From: Laburnicola sp. R22_1
Lineage: Eukaryota; Ascomycota; Dothideomycetes; Pleosporales; Didymosphaeriaceae
Direction of reading: 5' to 3'
Length of the DNA: 64,000 nt
NCBI GenBank assembly: GCA_014281115.1
Contig: JACONQ010000011.1
Span: forward strand, 992,001 to 1,056,000
The notes under the pieces were generated by a model. It was not told the origin of the DNA, did not search any database, and saw only the letters and a program-made list of their open reading frames with translations. Below are positions 11,206-23,552 of this stretch, in pieces (the stretch's first letter is position 1; each line of letters starts with the position of its first letter). A program made the position numbers and the translations under genes.

Positions 11206-13037
11206 ATGTTTTCAACCACCCAAATCTTCACCGGCGCAAGCGCTGTAACGTATCGAGACCTGGCTGCTCTCCTCTTTGCCCTGTTCGTTGGCTACGTAAG
11301 TAAACGACCAAAGTAAACAACCTGGATGTCAATTTCTCAGTATTGACTCCCATGTGCAAATCAGCTCATTTTTAGCGCGATTTACAACTTATTCTTTCAC
11401 CCTCTGGCAAAGTATCTCGGCCCATTCGCGGCCAAAATATCCAGAATACCATCTTTATACCATGCCATCAAAGGCGACAGACACGTCTGGATTTGGCAGA
11501 ACCATCATATCTACGGTAAATACCATTCCAACTACATCCAGGCTATGTTTAAGTTCTCGAAGCACACATGTGCACTAACCAACTATCTCCAGGAGACAAG
11601 ATCCGCATTGAACCAATCACAATCCTCTTCCTCACTCCCGAAGCCCACAGGGACATCTACGGCTCCAAATCCAACGTGAAACGAGCAAAATCCTATGAAA
11701 CGTGGGCCAAAAACGTCAACGAAGCCAACACCGCCTTAACCACCGACCCAACAGGCCACGCCCGCAAGCGAAAGATTTTAAACCAGGCTTTCACGGAGAA
11801 GACGGTCAAGCATGCGGCTACGTACATTGCACAGCATACTGAGAGGTGGATTGACCTCCTCGTGACTGCAGATGATGTCTCGGCCGAGCACGGCTGGAGT
11901 AAATCACGCAACATGTCGGATTGGAACGATTGGATTGTGTTCGACATCTTAGGTGATTTATGTTTTGGCCGCTCGTTCGATATCAAAGATCTGGGTGTGA
12001 ATCCCATTCGAGAGATTCCTGGATTTATTATTCGGCATGTCCGATTCTTCTATCCAGTGAGTTTGTTCCCTCCAGCCTCGGACGGTCCTGTACTTAACCG
12101 GCTTCAGATACTCCACTCTCCCTTCATGGAGTTCTTCATTTGGGCTAAGCCAAAAGGTCTGAACTACCTACTTGATCTAATCACATCCGAGGGCGTGAAG
12201 ACATACTACCAATTCGTCGACGACAGCGTATCAGCGAGGCTAAAAATAGAAGAAACCACCAAGGACGCAGAGAAGTCCAGAATGGACTTATTCCACTTCC
12301 TCTGCGCCGCGAAAGATCCCGCGTCAGGCGAGCATTACTCCGAAGACGCACTACGAGCCAAAGCCATAATGCTCGCAGTAGCGGCATCAGAAAGCGTGTC
12401 TAGTGTTCTTGCTGGATTATGGTTTTACATCACGCGCAACGATGCGGTGTATGCGAAGTTGACGGCGGAAATTCGCAGCACTTTCGCGTCCACTGATAAG
12501 ATTGTAACTGGGCCTAAACTCAGCTCTTGCGTCTATCTAAACGCTTGTATTGACGAATCGCTGCGCATAGCACCAGCTGGGCCTAGCGAGTTCGCTCGTG
12601 AGATTCTCCCTGGCGGCACCGTCATTAACGGGGAGCATTTCCCACAAGGTATAGTGGTCGGATGTGCTAACTGGGCAATGGGTCGCAGCGAGCAGGTATT
12701 TGGCGATCCGACACACTTTCGACCAGAACGGTACATACCTTCCGAGGCTACAGGTGTCACTGTGGAAGAGGTCAAGCGACTCAAGTCAAGCTATCATCCT
12801 TTTTTGACAGGTCCCACCAACTGCGTTGGCCAAAACATTGCGCTAATGGAGCTTGCGTTGATCATCGCGAGGACTGTGTTCCGGCTCGATATGCGAGCTG
12901 CACCCGGCGAGGAACTCGGGGCTGGCCACCCAAGCCTAGGCTGGGGGAGAAGAGATAAGAATCAGTACCAAATCAGTGATGCCTACATTACTGTACGCGA
13001 GGGGCCAATGGTACAATTCAAGAAACGAGCAGGTTAA
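11206..13037 (+). CDS. Cytochrome P450 monooxygenase
   Basis: Exons 11206-11295, 11365-11515 and 11593-13037 give 561 residues in phase. A further probable 51-bp in-frame intron at 12057-12107 (GTGAGT...CTTAAC...CAG) would remove 17 residues with no family counterpart and give 544. The N-terminus has a membrane anchor (about residues 17-40) followed by a Pro-rich hinge (FHPLAKYLGPF). Conserved P450 elements are the I-helix region, ExxR as ESLR, FRPERY, and the haem loop FLTGPTNCVGQ with its Cys ligand; the usual Arg before the Cys is replaced by Asn. It should be an ER-bound haem-thiolate oxygenase using a P450 reductase. It resembles the P450s of fungal detoxification and secondary metabolism; the substrate cannot be read from sequence. 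Its divergent neighbour is a dead hydrolase. Confidence 0.9.
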
Positions 13038-13347
13038 GAGCATGAGAGAGTGGAAAGATAGTTGCCCACCATTCAGTACCATACTCTCCTTCTAAGAAGG
13101 GATTAACAACGAGCAAGTCTGTCAGTCGTTACGGCACGTATTCCTCCCGATTACTACAGAAAATTGATATGCGCTCTGTTCAAGAGTAATGAAGCAAGTC
13201 ACTTTAAACCCCATTTCGATTCCGGTGTCATATCCACATTATGAGTCTTGCCTGTACCATATATGCAACCTTACAACACCGCAACAATGCCGAACCCACA
13301 CCAACCCTAGACAAGACAGGAGTGCGCCAACCCTAAAGCACGAAGTA

Positions 13348-15914
13348 CTAGTCGCCAATGCTGAGATCAGCCGTGAAATCTCTCCGGATCGTCAAATCTT
13401 CCAAGTTTTCCGCCTCGTTGATGATGAGGCCTTTTTCGTTGGCTAAGTGTAGCAGACAAATGAAACAGTATGACGTTGAAATATCTTTCATAGCTTCCTG
13501 CGGATAAACTGTCTGGAGGCCGTTCATGATCTGAGTGAACTTTAAGGAGCCATCCACCGCTTTCGATGCGACGTCATCGATCGCACCTGCAGGAGGCGGT
13601 GCTTCAATCTGGATATTGTTAGTGTACGATTGATGTTGAATAGAAAGAATATTTCGGCATACCTCTTCTATACCTATACCTTTCCACAATTCGTCCTTTA
13701 GCCGCTTCACGTCCACCTTCTTCGCTACACGCGTGTATTGCATATATTCTGGGCGGAACCTCCGGTTCTGGGTGACTAGTTGCGTGCCGAAGGCGCCTTC
13801 GACGGTACCTGCAACATCACCAGATTGGGATGGGGTAGGGTTATCCTCCGCAGAGGGTGAGAAATGATCCCGAGCGTCCGCAAAAGCTTCGGGCTCGTCA
13901 TCCATGGGCATGCCAGCCATGGGTAGACCATCATCATTGAAGAAATCACCGGGATAATTCCCTTGCACGGTGTCGTCATCGACAGGCGCTTGGTATCCGT
14001 TCTGCATCGATGCCCAATGAGCCTCGTCGACTTCGCCATTGGGAATGTCGCCATTCTTCTTCTCATATGAGTTCTTGTTACCTCGTCGGAAGTTCATGCG
14101 CGTTTTTGGTTTTAGAAAGAGTCTGAGTAATTGCTTCGAGTTGAAGTGTTTGTCGTCAGGTGCGAGATTGCGTGTCTTGGACTTCCATTGTGACCTGGGT
14201 AACGTGATACTAGAGTTCGAAGTCGCTGGAGTGTAGAGCATATCCGCCAGCGACTGGCTCATCGGCGCGGCGAAATCGATCCTGAAAGGTTCCTTCTCCT
14301 TGCGCTTCGTGGTCGTGGGAGGTTTCCCAATGTCCTTGACCCGGCGGATACGCCAATGTTCTGGGCCAGCCCAATTTTTCTTCAAGGCCTGATCGAAGTA
14401 ATTGAGGATGTTCTCTTGTTCTTGCCCTGAAGTGTGATGCATCGACAGGCCGTAAGGTCGGTCCCCTGTGTGGAGAGCGTCGTCTCCTCCACCTTCTCCG
14501 TCACCTTCGTCAGTCTCTATGGTATGGACGCGTGCTTGCGGTTCACGTGCAGCCTCTCTAGCCCACAATTCACCACCTTCGCCGAAACCGGCTTCCGGAG
14601 GCAGTTCGAAACCGCCCATATTGATATCACCGTCATCATCGAAGCCTTGTGCATTGTCCGCATCGAGGAATATACCGGAGCGGTTAAGAGCGTCTTCCTC
14701 TTCTTCCTTATCCTGGTCTTCATGTTCGTTTTCGTTTTCAGGAGCCTTGAGGACTGGCAGATCCATGGAGCCGTTAGCATCGCCCAGATCAAATGTCTTC
14801 ATGGAAGGGCAAACATCTTGTTCATCTAAGCGCGCAAGGTCGGGGAAATACTTGGCCGCCAGTCCAGAGAGGTCGATTTCAATATCTTCTGAAGGCTCGT
14901 CGGGCTCCTCGATCTCATCATTCTGCTGTTCCTCATCACCCATCGTCTCCGGTGCCGGTGTCGCTCGAGAAGACATGCTATCTCCAGTGTCGTCACTACT
15001 GTCGAATACGATCCTTCCTCTGGCATCAATGGCGAGATGATTCAAGAGCAGTCCCTTGGCCCCACCTTCGTCAAAATCGGCAGAAGCCTTCTTGAACAAC
15101 GGATCGACAGAGAGCTCGAGCTCCATCTTCTTGCTCTGCAATTGGGCAAAAGACGTCGCGAGGGTCGATTCAGCCGATCGCGCTGCACGTTTTCTCTTCT
15201 TCTTCTGGCCATCATCACCCTCTTCACCCTCCTCATCTTCCTCGCCTTCGCCTTCGCCTTCGCCGTCGGCAGCTTCCCCACGGCGTTTCTTGTTACCACT
15301 CTCTGCCAGGCCACTAAGGAGTTTCCCGGTATCTGTCGCAACGCTGTCGACTCTGCTTGTGTAGATCTTCACGCAGCCGTCCAGGGTGCAGCTCGCTTTC
15401 TGGAAGTTTACCCCATCGCCTTCTTTCAGCAAGGACATGTCGTGGAAGTAATCGATTAGCGCGAAGTTCCATGAGTTGGTCGCATTGATTTTCTGCCAGC
15501 TGTTAGTCACAAGCATACCCGCCTGGGACACGGTCTCCACCTACGTTGTCTGTTGCCATCTTCATCCACTCCTCGAAATTTGCGAGCAATGGCACTGGAC
15601 GCTTCATGGGCGTGACGGCGGTGCCGGTCACGTCGGGCATGTCATCTTCGTCTTGCGCCGGCGTGTGGGGGCTCTCCTGATGCGCGAGCGACATGCGCTT
15701 CCGATTTGGGGTCCCTGCCGCACGCATCGAGTCTCGCTGTGCCTCGCTGCGCGCATGGCGGCGGCTCGCTTTCTCTTGCTTGTCGTCGTTCAGCGGCACT
15801 CTGTATGCGCAATCAGCGGTCTGCGCACGCTATTGGGAGGCAGGGCAAGCTATACTTCATCGAAGACCTCTGCGGGGTCGCCGCAATGCTGAGTTTGGAG
15901 CTGGTGCGCGGCAT
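13348..15914 (-). CDS. BRN1: Condensin complex subunit 2 (Brn1/Barren/CAP-H kleisin)
   Basis: Three exons: 15856-15914, 15545-15800 and 13348-15492, 819 residues. The start ATG at 15914 lies in CCACCATGCCG context and begins MPRTSSKLS; the phase-2 intron 15801-15855 then leads into VPLNDDKQEKASRR. The N-terminal kleisin motif spans the second intron: FEEWMKMATDN, then KINATNSWNFALIDYFHDM, which contacts Smc2. The middle is acidic and low in complexity (nuclear-type KKKRKR at about 180). The C-terminus holds the winged-helix region ending in short sheets, which binds the Smc4 head. Brn1 bridges the Smc2-Smc4 heads and HEAT subunits in mitotic chromosome condensation. Divergent from the exchanger gene. 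The 5' exon is modelled from splice signals and phase. Confidence 0.92.
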
Positions 15915-16390
15915 GGTGGGCGTGCCTGACCGTAGATCCGACGGCGGGGAGGTGGTCGACTGTTGTTTTGGCTGACCGCGCACCCACAACATCGCCAGGG
16001 CACGTGCGCGCCGTCGCTCTTTCCCTCTTTGCCCCACCGCCACCACCGCCACCACCGCCACAGCTAAGCCACAGACACCTCACTCACCTACGGCTTCACG
16101 AAGCTTGATTCTTGGTGGTGTAAACATGTCGTTTGCGCCTTGACTACTTTGCTCCCTTGACACCCACCGTATTCTTATCCTGCGCCCATCTGCTGCTCTT
16201 GCAATCCCGCCGCGCGCAATCTCACGCAACCGCCGGTTCCAACATCGACCACGATCCTGTTTCGTCGTCCGCTCCCTCCGCTCCCTTCGCAATCGAAGCT
16301 TCGTCGCCACAGCGATCGTATCGGGAAGACTGTCGCTTAATTTCCTCTTCCTCCTCTCACCTTCCTGTATCTTCTTACAATGCGGCGACA
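15915..16390. promoter_or_regulatory. Divergent promoter region, BRN1 / exchanger
   Basis: 476 bp between the two start codons. It contains a run of CCACCGCCACC triplets near 16028-16060 and CT-rich tracts near 16340-16370, probably in the exchanger 5' leader. No clear TATA box is seen. Confidence 0.45.
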
Positions 16391-19300
16391 ATGAGCTCTA
16401 CTCTACCGCCACTGGGAATGCGCCAGCGCCCCCGTTACTCTACGCGCCCGTTTGCGCTTACAATACTGGCTGTGTCGGGATTGGCTTTGCTGGCCTGGCT
16501 GAAGAGCAGTTATGGAAACGGACCGAATAGTGGAGTCGCCCGCAGCGCTGGCTCATTGAAGAGGGGGCTTGTGGTTCAAGACGAAGAGTGTCGACTGGTA
16601 CACCAGGCGAAACACAAATGCGCATTCGTTCGTGCAAACTGTCCTGACGAGGAAGCTGGCGTCTTCTCGTACCTCTCGCTCTACTACTGCCACCTACCGC
16701 ATGCGAAACCGGTCGCCTTTGCCATCCTCGTACTATGGCTCGCCCTTCTTTTCAGCACCATCGGCATCGCTGCGAGCGACTTCTTCTGTGTCAACTTGAG
16801 CACTATCGCCAATCTGCTAGGCATGAGTGAGAGCATGGCAGGCGTCACCTTCTTGGCCTTTGGCAATGGAAGTCCTGACGTTTTCTCCACTTTCGCCGCT
16901 TTCAACACAAACTCCGCTAGTCTCGCTATTGGGGAGTTGATTGGAGCAGCGGGCTTCATCGCCGCAGTGGTGGCAGGTTCCATGGCCCTCGTACGGCCAT
17001 TCAAGGTCGCACGCAAGAGTTTTCTCAGGGACGTGGGCTTTTTCATTGTTGCTGCAACTTTCAGCATGGCTTTCATCTGGGACGGAAAGCTATGGTTATG
17101 GGAATCGTGCACCATGGTTGGCTTCTATATTTTCTACGTGGGTTTTGTCATGGTGTGGCATTGGTGGTTAGGGCGAAGGAGTGCTCGGAGACTAAGGGCT
17201 GCCGCGATGCGAAGCCATTATGTCGTTCCCGGTGGTGAGGAGGAGGAAATCGCCCAGGCATATCAGGACGAGGATGATGGACCAACGAGCGAAGACCGTC
17301 CGGGTCTAATGAGAGGCGTATCGGCTGATGATTTTGCGGCCCTTGAACGTGAGGCTCCCGAAGACTCAATAGAGGCAGATGAAAACGAGGAGATGCGGGA
17401 AAGATGGCTTGGGGAGTTGAACAACAACATGCGCGTCAGTAGGCCGCCAGTCGCAGGCCGTCGAAATACTCACACGCCTATTCGACCTAGTCTTGTTGGC
17501 GCACTCGAGTTTCGTGCTGTGTTGTCATCGTTGCAAAAGTCCAGGAATATACAATCTATGCCTATCAGTCTACGGAGGTATTCCGATGACCCAACATACA
17601 CCACCGCGCAACAGCAGGATCTTATCTCTACGACTTCTGATCCTGCGCCCCGACCACGTTACGAAGTTGAATCCGAGCCTTCTGAGCACACGCCGTTAGT
17701 GGCAAGGCCGAGTCTTGAGGTTCCAGGGCATTTACCCAACCGCATACGAGCAGTGTCCGCTAACGATATGGACAATGCCCATCTCGACCCTGAAACACTA
17801 CGCCCGGGAGTCATCCCCACCATCGACTTCGGGCCAGCATCGCCTGAGGATTCAAGGAGAGATCAAGGCACTGGCAGTCAGCCTCCTCCATCCCCAAGCA
17901 TATCGCTCTCCCCTCCAGGGTCTGCGCGATCCTCCAGAGCGGCCAGCTTGGTGCCTCCATTAGGTCAGCACCCGGCCTCTAAAAGACTGGCACCACCAAA
18001 CTGGAACGGCCCTGGGTTGTCCCAACATCCAACTACCACCTCTCCAAGTCCGCTGTCATCTCCTGTAGTGGGGCCTGCGACGCAGTCTGCATCTCGCCCA
18101 CAGCCAAAACTTATTGTACCCGGAGTATCTTCGCCCCCAGTTCCTTTCCCAGCGTACTCAGACTATCCAACCTCGGCCCATAGCTCCAGGGCTCCCAGTC
18201 TTCGTCTGCCATCACCCAGTGTCTCTACCTCATCTATGGTTCATGACTATTTCGGCGAGCATATCATTGAGAACAGCGATCGTGCGAAAGTTCCCCGTTG
18301 GTGGCCATCAAGAATTCTACCGCCACCGAACACTCTGCTGTCGACTTTGTTTCCGACCTTGACGAGCTGGAAAAATAAAAACATATGGGATAAGATGCTT
18401 GCCATTGTGGCAACACCAAGCGTATTTCTACTCACAGTGACGCTGCCAGTTGTAGAAGCGCAAAGAGACGATGATATCGAGGATCCAGTAGCCGCGAAAA
18501 GTCTCAGCCTCCCTCTAACACCTGCCAGCGGAAGTCTGAACGCGCAACAACACCGCGGCACAGCTTCGGGGCTTGAACCGGAGATCCCTTCAACCGTGAA
18601 TACAGGGGCAGGCCAGGGTTCGAAGTCAATGGGTAAGAGCCACGTCCATGGCAGATCTGGAAGCACTGTTGCAGGATCTATCAACCAGCCGCAGCGGATT
18701 ACCATCACTCCCAACACCAATGCCATACAGTCTCCGGAGCAGCTGGCGACAACATCGCCGTCTTCGGAATTAAAACCGTGGAATCGATGGCTGATAATTG
18801 TACAAACCTTTACGGCCCCGTTCTTCATCGTCTTCGTTGTCTGGGCGAATACAGACCTGGAGAATCCTCGCGCGCTCCTTCGACCTACGCTGTACTCACT
18901 GCTTGTCTCGCTATGCGGGTTGGCTTTTCTGCTCATTACAACCACACCCGATCGGCCACCGCGCTGGCGCTCTGTGCTGTGCTTTCTAGGCTTCGCCGTC
19001 AGCATTGCTTGGATCAGCTCTATTGCCAACGAAGTGGTGGGAGTGTTGAAGACGTTGGGGGTCATCTTGAACATGAGCGATGCTATTCTGGGATTAACCG
19101 TCTTTGCAGTCGGGAACTCTCTAGGAGACTTCGTCGCTGACATTACTGTGGCGCGGCTTGGGTTCCCGGTCATGGCTCTCTCGGCATGCTTCGGAGGTCC
19201 GATGCTCAATATCCTCCTCGGCATTGGCCTGAGCGGGTGCTGGATCATCCTCAAGGGCGGCCGGCATCGTCACAAAAAGCATCCAGATAGGCCCGTATCA

Positions 19301-19510
19301 TTCCGGCCGTACCACATTGAAATCAGCACCACGCTGGTCATATCCGGGGGTACCTTACTTGTCACCTTGGTTGGGCTGCTAGTAGTAGTGCCATGGAGGA
19401 GGTGGAAGATGGACAGGATGATTGGATGGGGCCTGGTGGCGCTCTGGTGCATTAGTACAATCATCAACGTGGTCGTCGAGGTGTTGGGCTACAGTAGCAA
19501 TGTCGTCTAA
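16391..19510 (+). CDS. Cation/Ca2+ exchanger, CCX/NCLX type
   Basis: 1039 residues from ATG 16391, taken because it precedes the first membrane segment; the frame is open upstream without another ATG in good context. Two Na_Ca_ex modules are present. The first carries the alpha-1 motif GNGSPDVFST (about residues 158-167). The second, near the C-terminus, carries alpha-2 GNSLGDFVADIT. GNGSPD/GNSxGD pairs mark the CCX branch (mitochondrial NCLX, yeast YDL206W). Between them is a long cytosolic loop of about 500 residues, rich in Ser/Pro and likely phosphorylated. A short N-terminal anchor and a Cys-rich luminal segment (CRLVHQAKHKCAFVRANC) are typical. It should exchange Ca2+ for monovalent cations across an internal membrane; the organelle cannot be decided here. 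Confidence 0.9.
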   Translation: MSSTLPPLGMRQRPRYSTRPFALTILAVSGLALLAWLKSSYGNGPNSGVARSAGSLKRGLVVQDEECRLVHQAKHKCAFVRANCPDEEAGVFSYLSLYYCHLPHAKPVAFAILVLWLALLFSTIGIAASDFFCVNLSTIANLLGMSESMAGVTFLAFGNGSPDVFSTFAAFNTNSASLAIGELIGAAGFIAAVVAGSMALVRPFKVARKSFLRDVGFFIVAATFSMAFIWDGKLWLWESCTMVGFYIFYVGFVMVWHWWLGRRSARRLRAAAMRSHYVVPGGEEEEIAQAYQDEDDGPTSEDRPGLMRGVSADDFAALEREAPEDSIEADENEEMRERWLGELNNNMRVSRPPVAGRRNTHTPIRPSLVGALEFRAVLSSLQKSRNIQSMPISLRRYSDDPTYTTAQQQDLISTTSDPAPRPRYEVESEPSEHTPLVARPSLEVPGHLPNRIRAVSANDMDNAHLDPETLRPGVIPTIDFGPASPEDSRRDQGTGSQPPPSPSISLSPPGSARSSRAASLVPPLGQHPASKRLAPPNWNGPGLSQHPTTTSPSPLSSPVVGPATQSASRPQPKLIVPGVSSPPVPFPAYSDYPTSAHSSRAPSLRLPSPSVSTSSMVHDYFGEHIIENSDRAKVPRWWPSRILPPPNTLLSTLFPTLTSWKNKNIWDKMLAIVATPSVFLLTVTLPVVEAQRDDDIEDPVAAKSLSLPLTPASGSLNAQQHRGTASGLEPEIPSTVNTGAGQGSKSMGKSHVHGRSGSTVAGSINQPQRITITPNTNAIQSPEQLATTSPSSELKPWNRWLIIVQTFTAPFFIVFVVWANTDLENPRALLRPTLYSLLVSLCGLAFLLITTTPDRPPRWRSVLCFLGFAVSIAWISSIANEVVGVLKTLGVILNMSDAILGLTVFAVGNSLGDFVADITVARLGFPVMALSACFGGPMLNILLGIGLSGCWIILKGGRHRHKKHPDRPVSFRPYHIEISTTLVISGGTLLVTLVGLLVVVPWRRWKMDRMIGWGLVALWCISTIINVVVEVLGYSSNVV

Positions 19511-21113
19511 AATAAGAGAGGATTTGCAGGGCGGTTTCAGACACGAATGCCCAGGCGCAATCATGTCGCACTTTTTGGATAGCCCCAATACAGCCCCATT
19601 TCCCATTGTTACTGCAGACGTTCAGCCGGTGAGAGAGGTACACCAATGCAGCAGGGCGGGCAGGCTTCGCGGCCGGAAAATATGCGCTGGGGACTGTGGT
19701 AGGCCGCGGACGTGTTGGCCTACTAGGATAGCGGCTTCACACGTGGCCCAAGGGGAATGCCCACACAAGGTCAAAATTCCATGTTGGGCTGCATGACGGA
19801 TCCTTGGGCGGCTCCGCCGCTGCAGAGACGGCATTCATGCAGCAGTTTGGGCTGAAGTGGCTGGAAGCGCGGCTCGGGTGGGGTTGGGCGAGCAATGGGA
19901 GCGCACCACGTCGGTGAATTTCGGTAGGAATGGACGGCGTCGACAGGTTTTTCGAGGCCAGAATATGACTCTTCTGTTCTGGATTCCGGTGTGCAGCAAT
20001 AAATAAGCGCAGAATCGGGCAGGTCCAGCAGTCGCTCTTGCATACTCTCCACGCCTCGTCGCCTGCACGCTTTCTGCCCAGCTCTGGACCATCTGCTCTC
20101 CGCTCCGTGCATCCAGCCCGTCTCTCGCCAGACTCCTGCTATGTCCCATTCAGCCTCGAACTTGACGCATTGTTACCTGATTCGAAGAGTTCGGCGCAGA
20201 CCGTGTACATGAACATCGCACATTCCAGCCCGCAGCACACTGTTCCACCCCTCTGCTCATCATTCCGTCGTCAACACCACGGCAACGGCCGCCCTGCACC
20301 AGCCATAAGCGTCTCCCGTAGCACATCGCCGACGCTGACCTGCCGCTGCTTGTTTGGACCGCACATCTGCACGGCGTCTGTTTGTGCGACCGCCCCACTT
20401 GCTCGTATCCAGCGACGTCCACTTGACAGCCGGCCCTCACACCCTTGAATCGCGCCTGGAATCGCCCGCCGTCGTCATACTGCCGCGCCGACCTTGACTG
20501 TGAAGTCCTTCACCGTCCCAATTCAGGCCAGCAGCCTCTCCCGCACTCTGCACCTTCGCCGCCCGACGCCGGCGCTTGGGCTCTTATCCATTGCCTCGCC
20601 CGCGACGCTGCTCCTCTCCGCCATCCATCCTCCGCAGCCCTCTGATCAGCATTGGTGAGCCTCGCTGCCACCCCAGACACATCCTCGCCACCCGTGTCTG
20701 CTCTCCGACGCGCAAAACAAACGACAAGGGAGCCAGACCAGGACCCCCTGCTGCGACGGTTTTAGCCCAGCATCGAATCACGCGCTCAGCCTTACGGCAC
20801 GCCTGCTGCCTCCTCAACACCCTCACCCCGCCCCTACTCCGAGTGCACTCTCCACGCCCTCCTCTGCCGCCTGCAGCCCTCACCATCACCATCTGCTGCT
20901 GTGCGTTGCTGGACCACCGCCTCGCTCTGTTTACAAATAGTGCGCCGCTGCTGTCAATCGCCCCGCCGACGCCAGCCGGTCAACACCCCGCCGCTCGGCG
21001 CTCAGGCATCAAGGACACAGGTCCGTCTTCCACCTCATACCGCAACGTTACCGCTCTCGACGTCCCCTCTGGCAGGACGGGCGTGAGTACGGTGACGACT
21101 GAAATCCATCCTC
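19511..21113. other. 1.6-kb gap, probable long 5' region of the next gene
   Basis: No supported gene. The second half (about 20040-21110) is C-rich with many CCGCC and CTCC tracts, like long 5' leaders of fungal regulatory genes. Overlapping frames on both strands have proline/serine/arginine-rich translations without domains. An upstream intron or short upstream frames are possible. Confidence 0.4.
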
Positions 21114-23552
21114 ATGCCGCCGTTAGTCATAGCTCTTCCTCATCAGCGCGCTGCCCAGTCCCGGCGGTCGCTTTCGCGCCGCCCTCGCCATCGAGCCCCT
21201 TCCTCTTCCTCGCGCATCTCTCGCGCTACAAGTGCCTCCACCGTTTCGATCTCCCCCTCTCGCACTATTTCGATATCTCCCTCTCGCGATCATCGAGGCG
21301 ACACTAACGTCGAGATTCAATTTAGGAGAGACATCACCATCAATCACTCCACTGGTGCTGAGCACTACAGTACCTTTACCGACGAAGAAGACGACTCGGG
21401 CGTGCAGGTCTCGTCCGGCAGCCAGGGGGAATACACCGAGTCAGACGAGGACGGATCGGACTGGGATTATATCGACGAGATCGAGCCCTCCGACTCGGCT
21501 TCGCGCCCAGCACGGGTGAAGCACCACGCTGTCGCCGCGCCCGCCCCTCCGTCTCGACCACAAGCTTCACGCCACAAGCCGGCACGACACACGCCTGTTC
21601 ACGAGGCTCCTCGTCACCGGTCCCGCAGCAGACACAACGTGGAGCACGATCCGAGGCCGCGACGCCGAAGGCCTCAGTCTACGCATTCCGAAAGTCTGGA
21701 CAGCCACGACGACTACCCCTATGGCCCTCGGCCGGGGCCCTCTCCTCATCACCCTCACGATCAGTGGGCCCACGTTCCCCAGCAAGCTCCTGCCAGTGGG
21801 TACGCGCCCAGCATGATGTCTGACCCGCGCTACAATCCCTTCCAAGCTGGACCAGGTGCGCCAGGCGTACCTCCACCTGCTCCCGACCAGCTGGTACCGT
21901 TTGGACGTCCTGATCAATACGGGTACAACAACCCGTTTGCCCCAGCAGGTGGCAACCCTTTCGCCCCACGTCATCCTGCTGGTGGTGCGCCTGGCTTCTT
22001 CGACGGTCATGCACATGGGCACGACGGCCGACGAGGCGGCCACCGCAACTCGATGCCTCCTCCGCCGTCTAACGAAATGATGCCATATGGCTACCCTCCC
22101 AATGGCTACTATCCCCCCTATGGCATGTCTCCGTACGGTGCGCCCCCTGGCATGCCTGGCATGCATCAAATGTACCCTCCATATCCACCACACACCACGC
22201 CTCCACCTCATCACTCTAAGAAGTCCACCCCGGCGCCGCGAGAAGAACCGCCTCCACCTCCTCCACCCTCAGCTCCACCCTCAGCTCCGCCCCAAGCGGT
22301 GGTCATGGCTCCTCCTCCACCCATGTTTATGCCTCCACCAGACACAGCAAAAGAGGATGGTGTGCTTAGCAAACTTGAGATGCTCCTACTCAATAAGCAA
22401 GAAATTGAAGAGAAGAAGGCCGAAGATGCGAAATTCTCTCGCCTGGAGCAACTTCTTATCGAGCAGCAACAAGCGCGCATTGAGAAGGAAGCGGCTAAAC
22501 GAAAAGCTGCCGAGGAGGCCGCTCTAGCAGCTGCCGCAGCGAAGAAAGCAGGAGATGAAGACAAGCTCGAAAAGCTCGAGAAACTGATTCTTGCACAAAA
22601 GGAGGAACAGTTGGCGCGAGAACAAGCTCTCGACGCACAGCGAGCAGCGGACAAAGCGGAAGCAGACGCAAAGGTTGCGAAGGAAGCTGCCGAGGCTGCG
22701 GCCCAGGCCGAGTCCGCTGCGAAACTGCTGGAGGCGGCGAAGGCAGCCCGAGAAGAGGCTGAGGCTAAGGCCGCAGCAGATGCAGCAGAAAAAGAAGCCG
22801 CCCACGCGAAGGCGCTCGCTGAAGCCAAAGCTGCCCAGGAAGAGTTAGAGAAGGCGAAGAAGGCTGCCGAGGAGGAGGCTGCCAAGTTGAAGCCGGGCGA
22901 TGCGCCTCCACCCCCGATCAAGTTCAAGGATGCGGTCGGTCGCAAATTCAGCTTCCCGTGGGATTTATGCAAGAGTTGGAAGGTACGTTGTGTGTGTCTG
23001 CCTGGCTATCTCAATACTAACAAGGCTTAGGGGATGGAAGAGCTGATCAAGCAGGCCTTCCTACATGTCGACGTGATCGGCCCACATGTGCAGGATGGTC
23101 ATTACGACTTAGTTGGCCCAGACGGGGAGATTATTCTGCCTCAGATATGGGAGAAGATGGTGCAGCCAGACTGGACGATTACGATGCACATGTGGCCTAT
23201 GCCCGAGCCACCACCTCCCAAAGTCGAAGAAGCCCCCCCACCACCACCGCCTATGGTTGTGCCAATGGGAAAGGCGAAGAGCAAGAACAAAAGCAAGAAG
23301 CGTGAGTCCGCTCACCATATTGTCATTCCTCCACCCCCACCTATGGTCGTTATGCCCGAGCAAGCTCCCCCTCCGCCTCCTCCCCCTGTGGTTGTTGAGG
23401 CTGCGCTGCCACCAGGGATCGTCAACGTAACACCAGGTGCAGCGTCACGTCCTCGACCGAAAAAGGCGGCTCCATCGGGTTTCATGAAATGGGCGGCTGG
23501 GGGCGGCGGCGCCGGTCGCTCGCAGTCTGTGAAAAAGACCAAAAAGCCATAG
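21114..23552 (+). CDS. Ubiquitin-like-domain (ULD_2-type) coiled-coil protein
   Basis: Exons 21114-22982 and 23031-23552 (48-bp intron with ACTAAC branch) give 796 residues. Order of parts: a Ser/Arg-rich N-terminus; an acidic patch (SDEDGSDWDYIDE) near residue 115; a Pro/Gly/Tyr-rich disordered region of about 250 residues; a long Ala/Glu/Lys helix with coiled coil at about 410-600; then from about 602 a compact domain spanning the intron (KFSFPWDLCKSWKGMEELI ... YDLVGPDGEIILP). This domain is widespread in filamentous fungi as an uncharacterised ubiquitin-like fold. A Pro-rich tail ends in a basic Gly stretch. The role is unknown; the layout suggests a scaffold. The start is uncertain. Confidence 0.8.

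Noticed and set aside
13189..13446. 85-codon plus-strand frame before BRN1
   Set aside because: Overlaps the BRN1 3' coding end antisense and has no domain.
16133..16390. Upstream extension of the exchanger frame
   Set aside because: It needs a TTG start; the first ATG that leads directly into the anchor is at 16391. The extension looks like leader sequence.
22211..22972. 253-codon Ser/Ala-rich antisense frame in the ULD gene
   Set aside because: Exact antisense of the Ala/Glu-rich coiled coil; a typical shadow.
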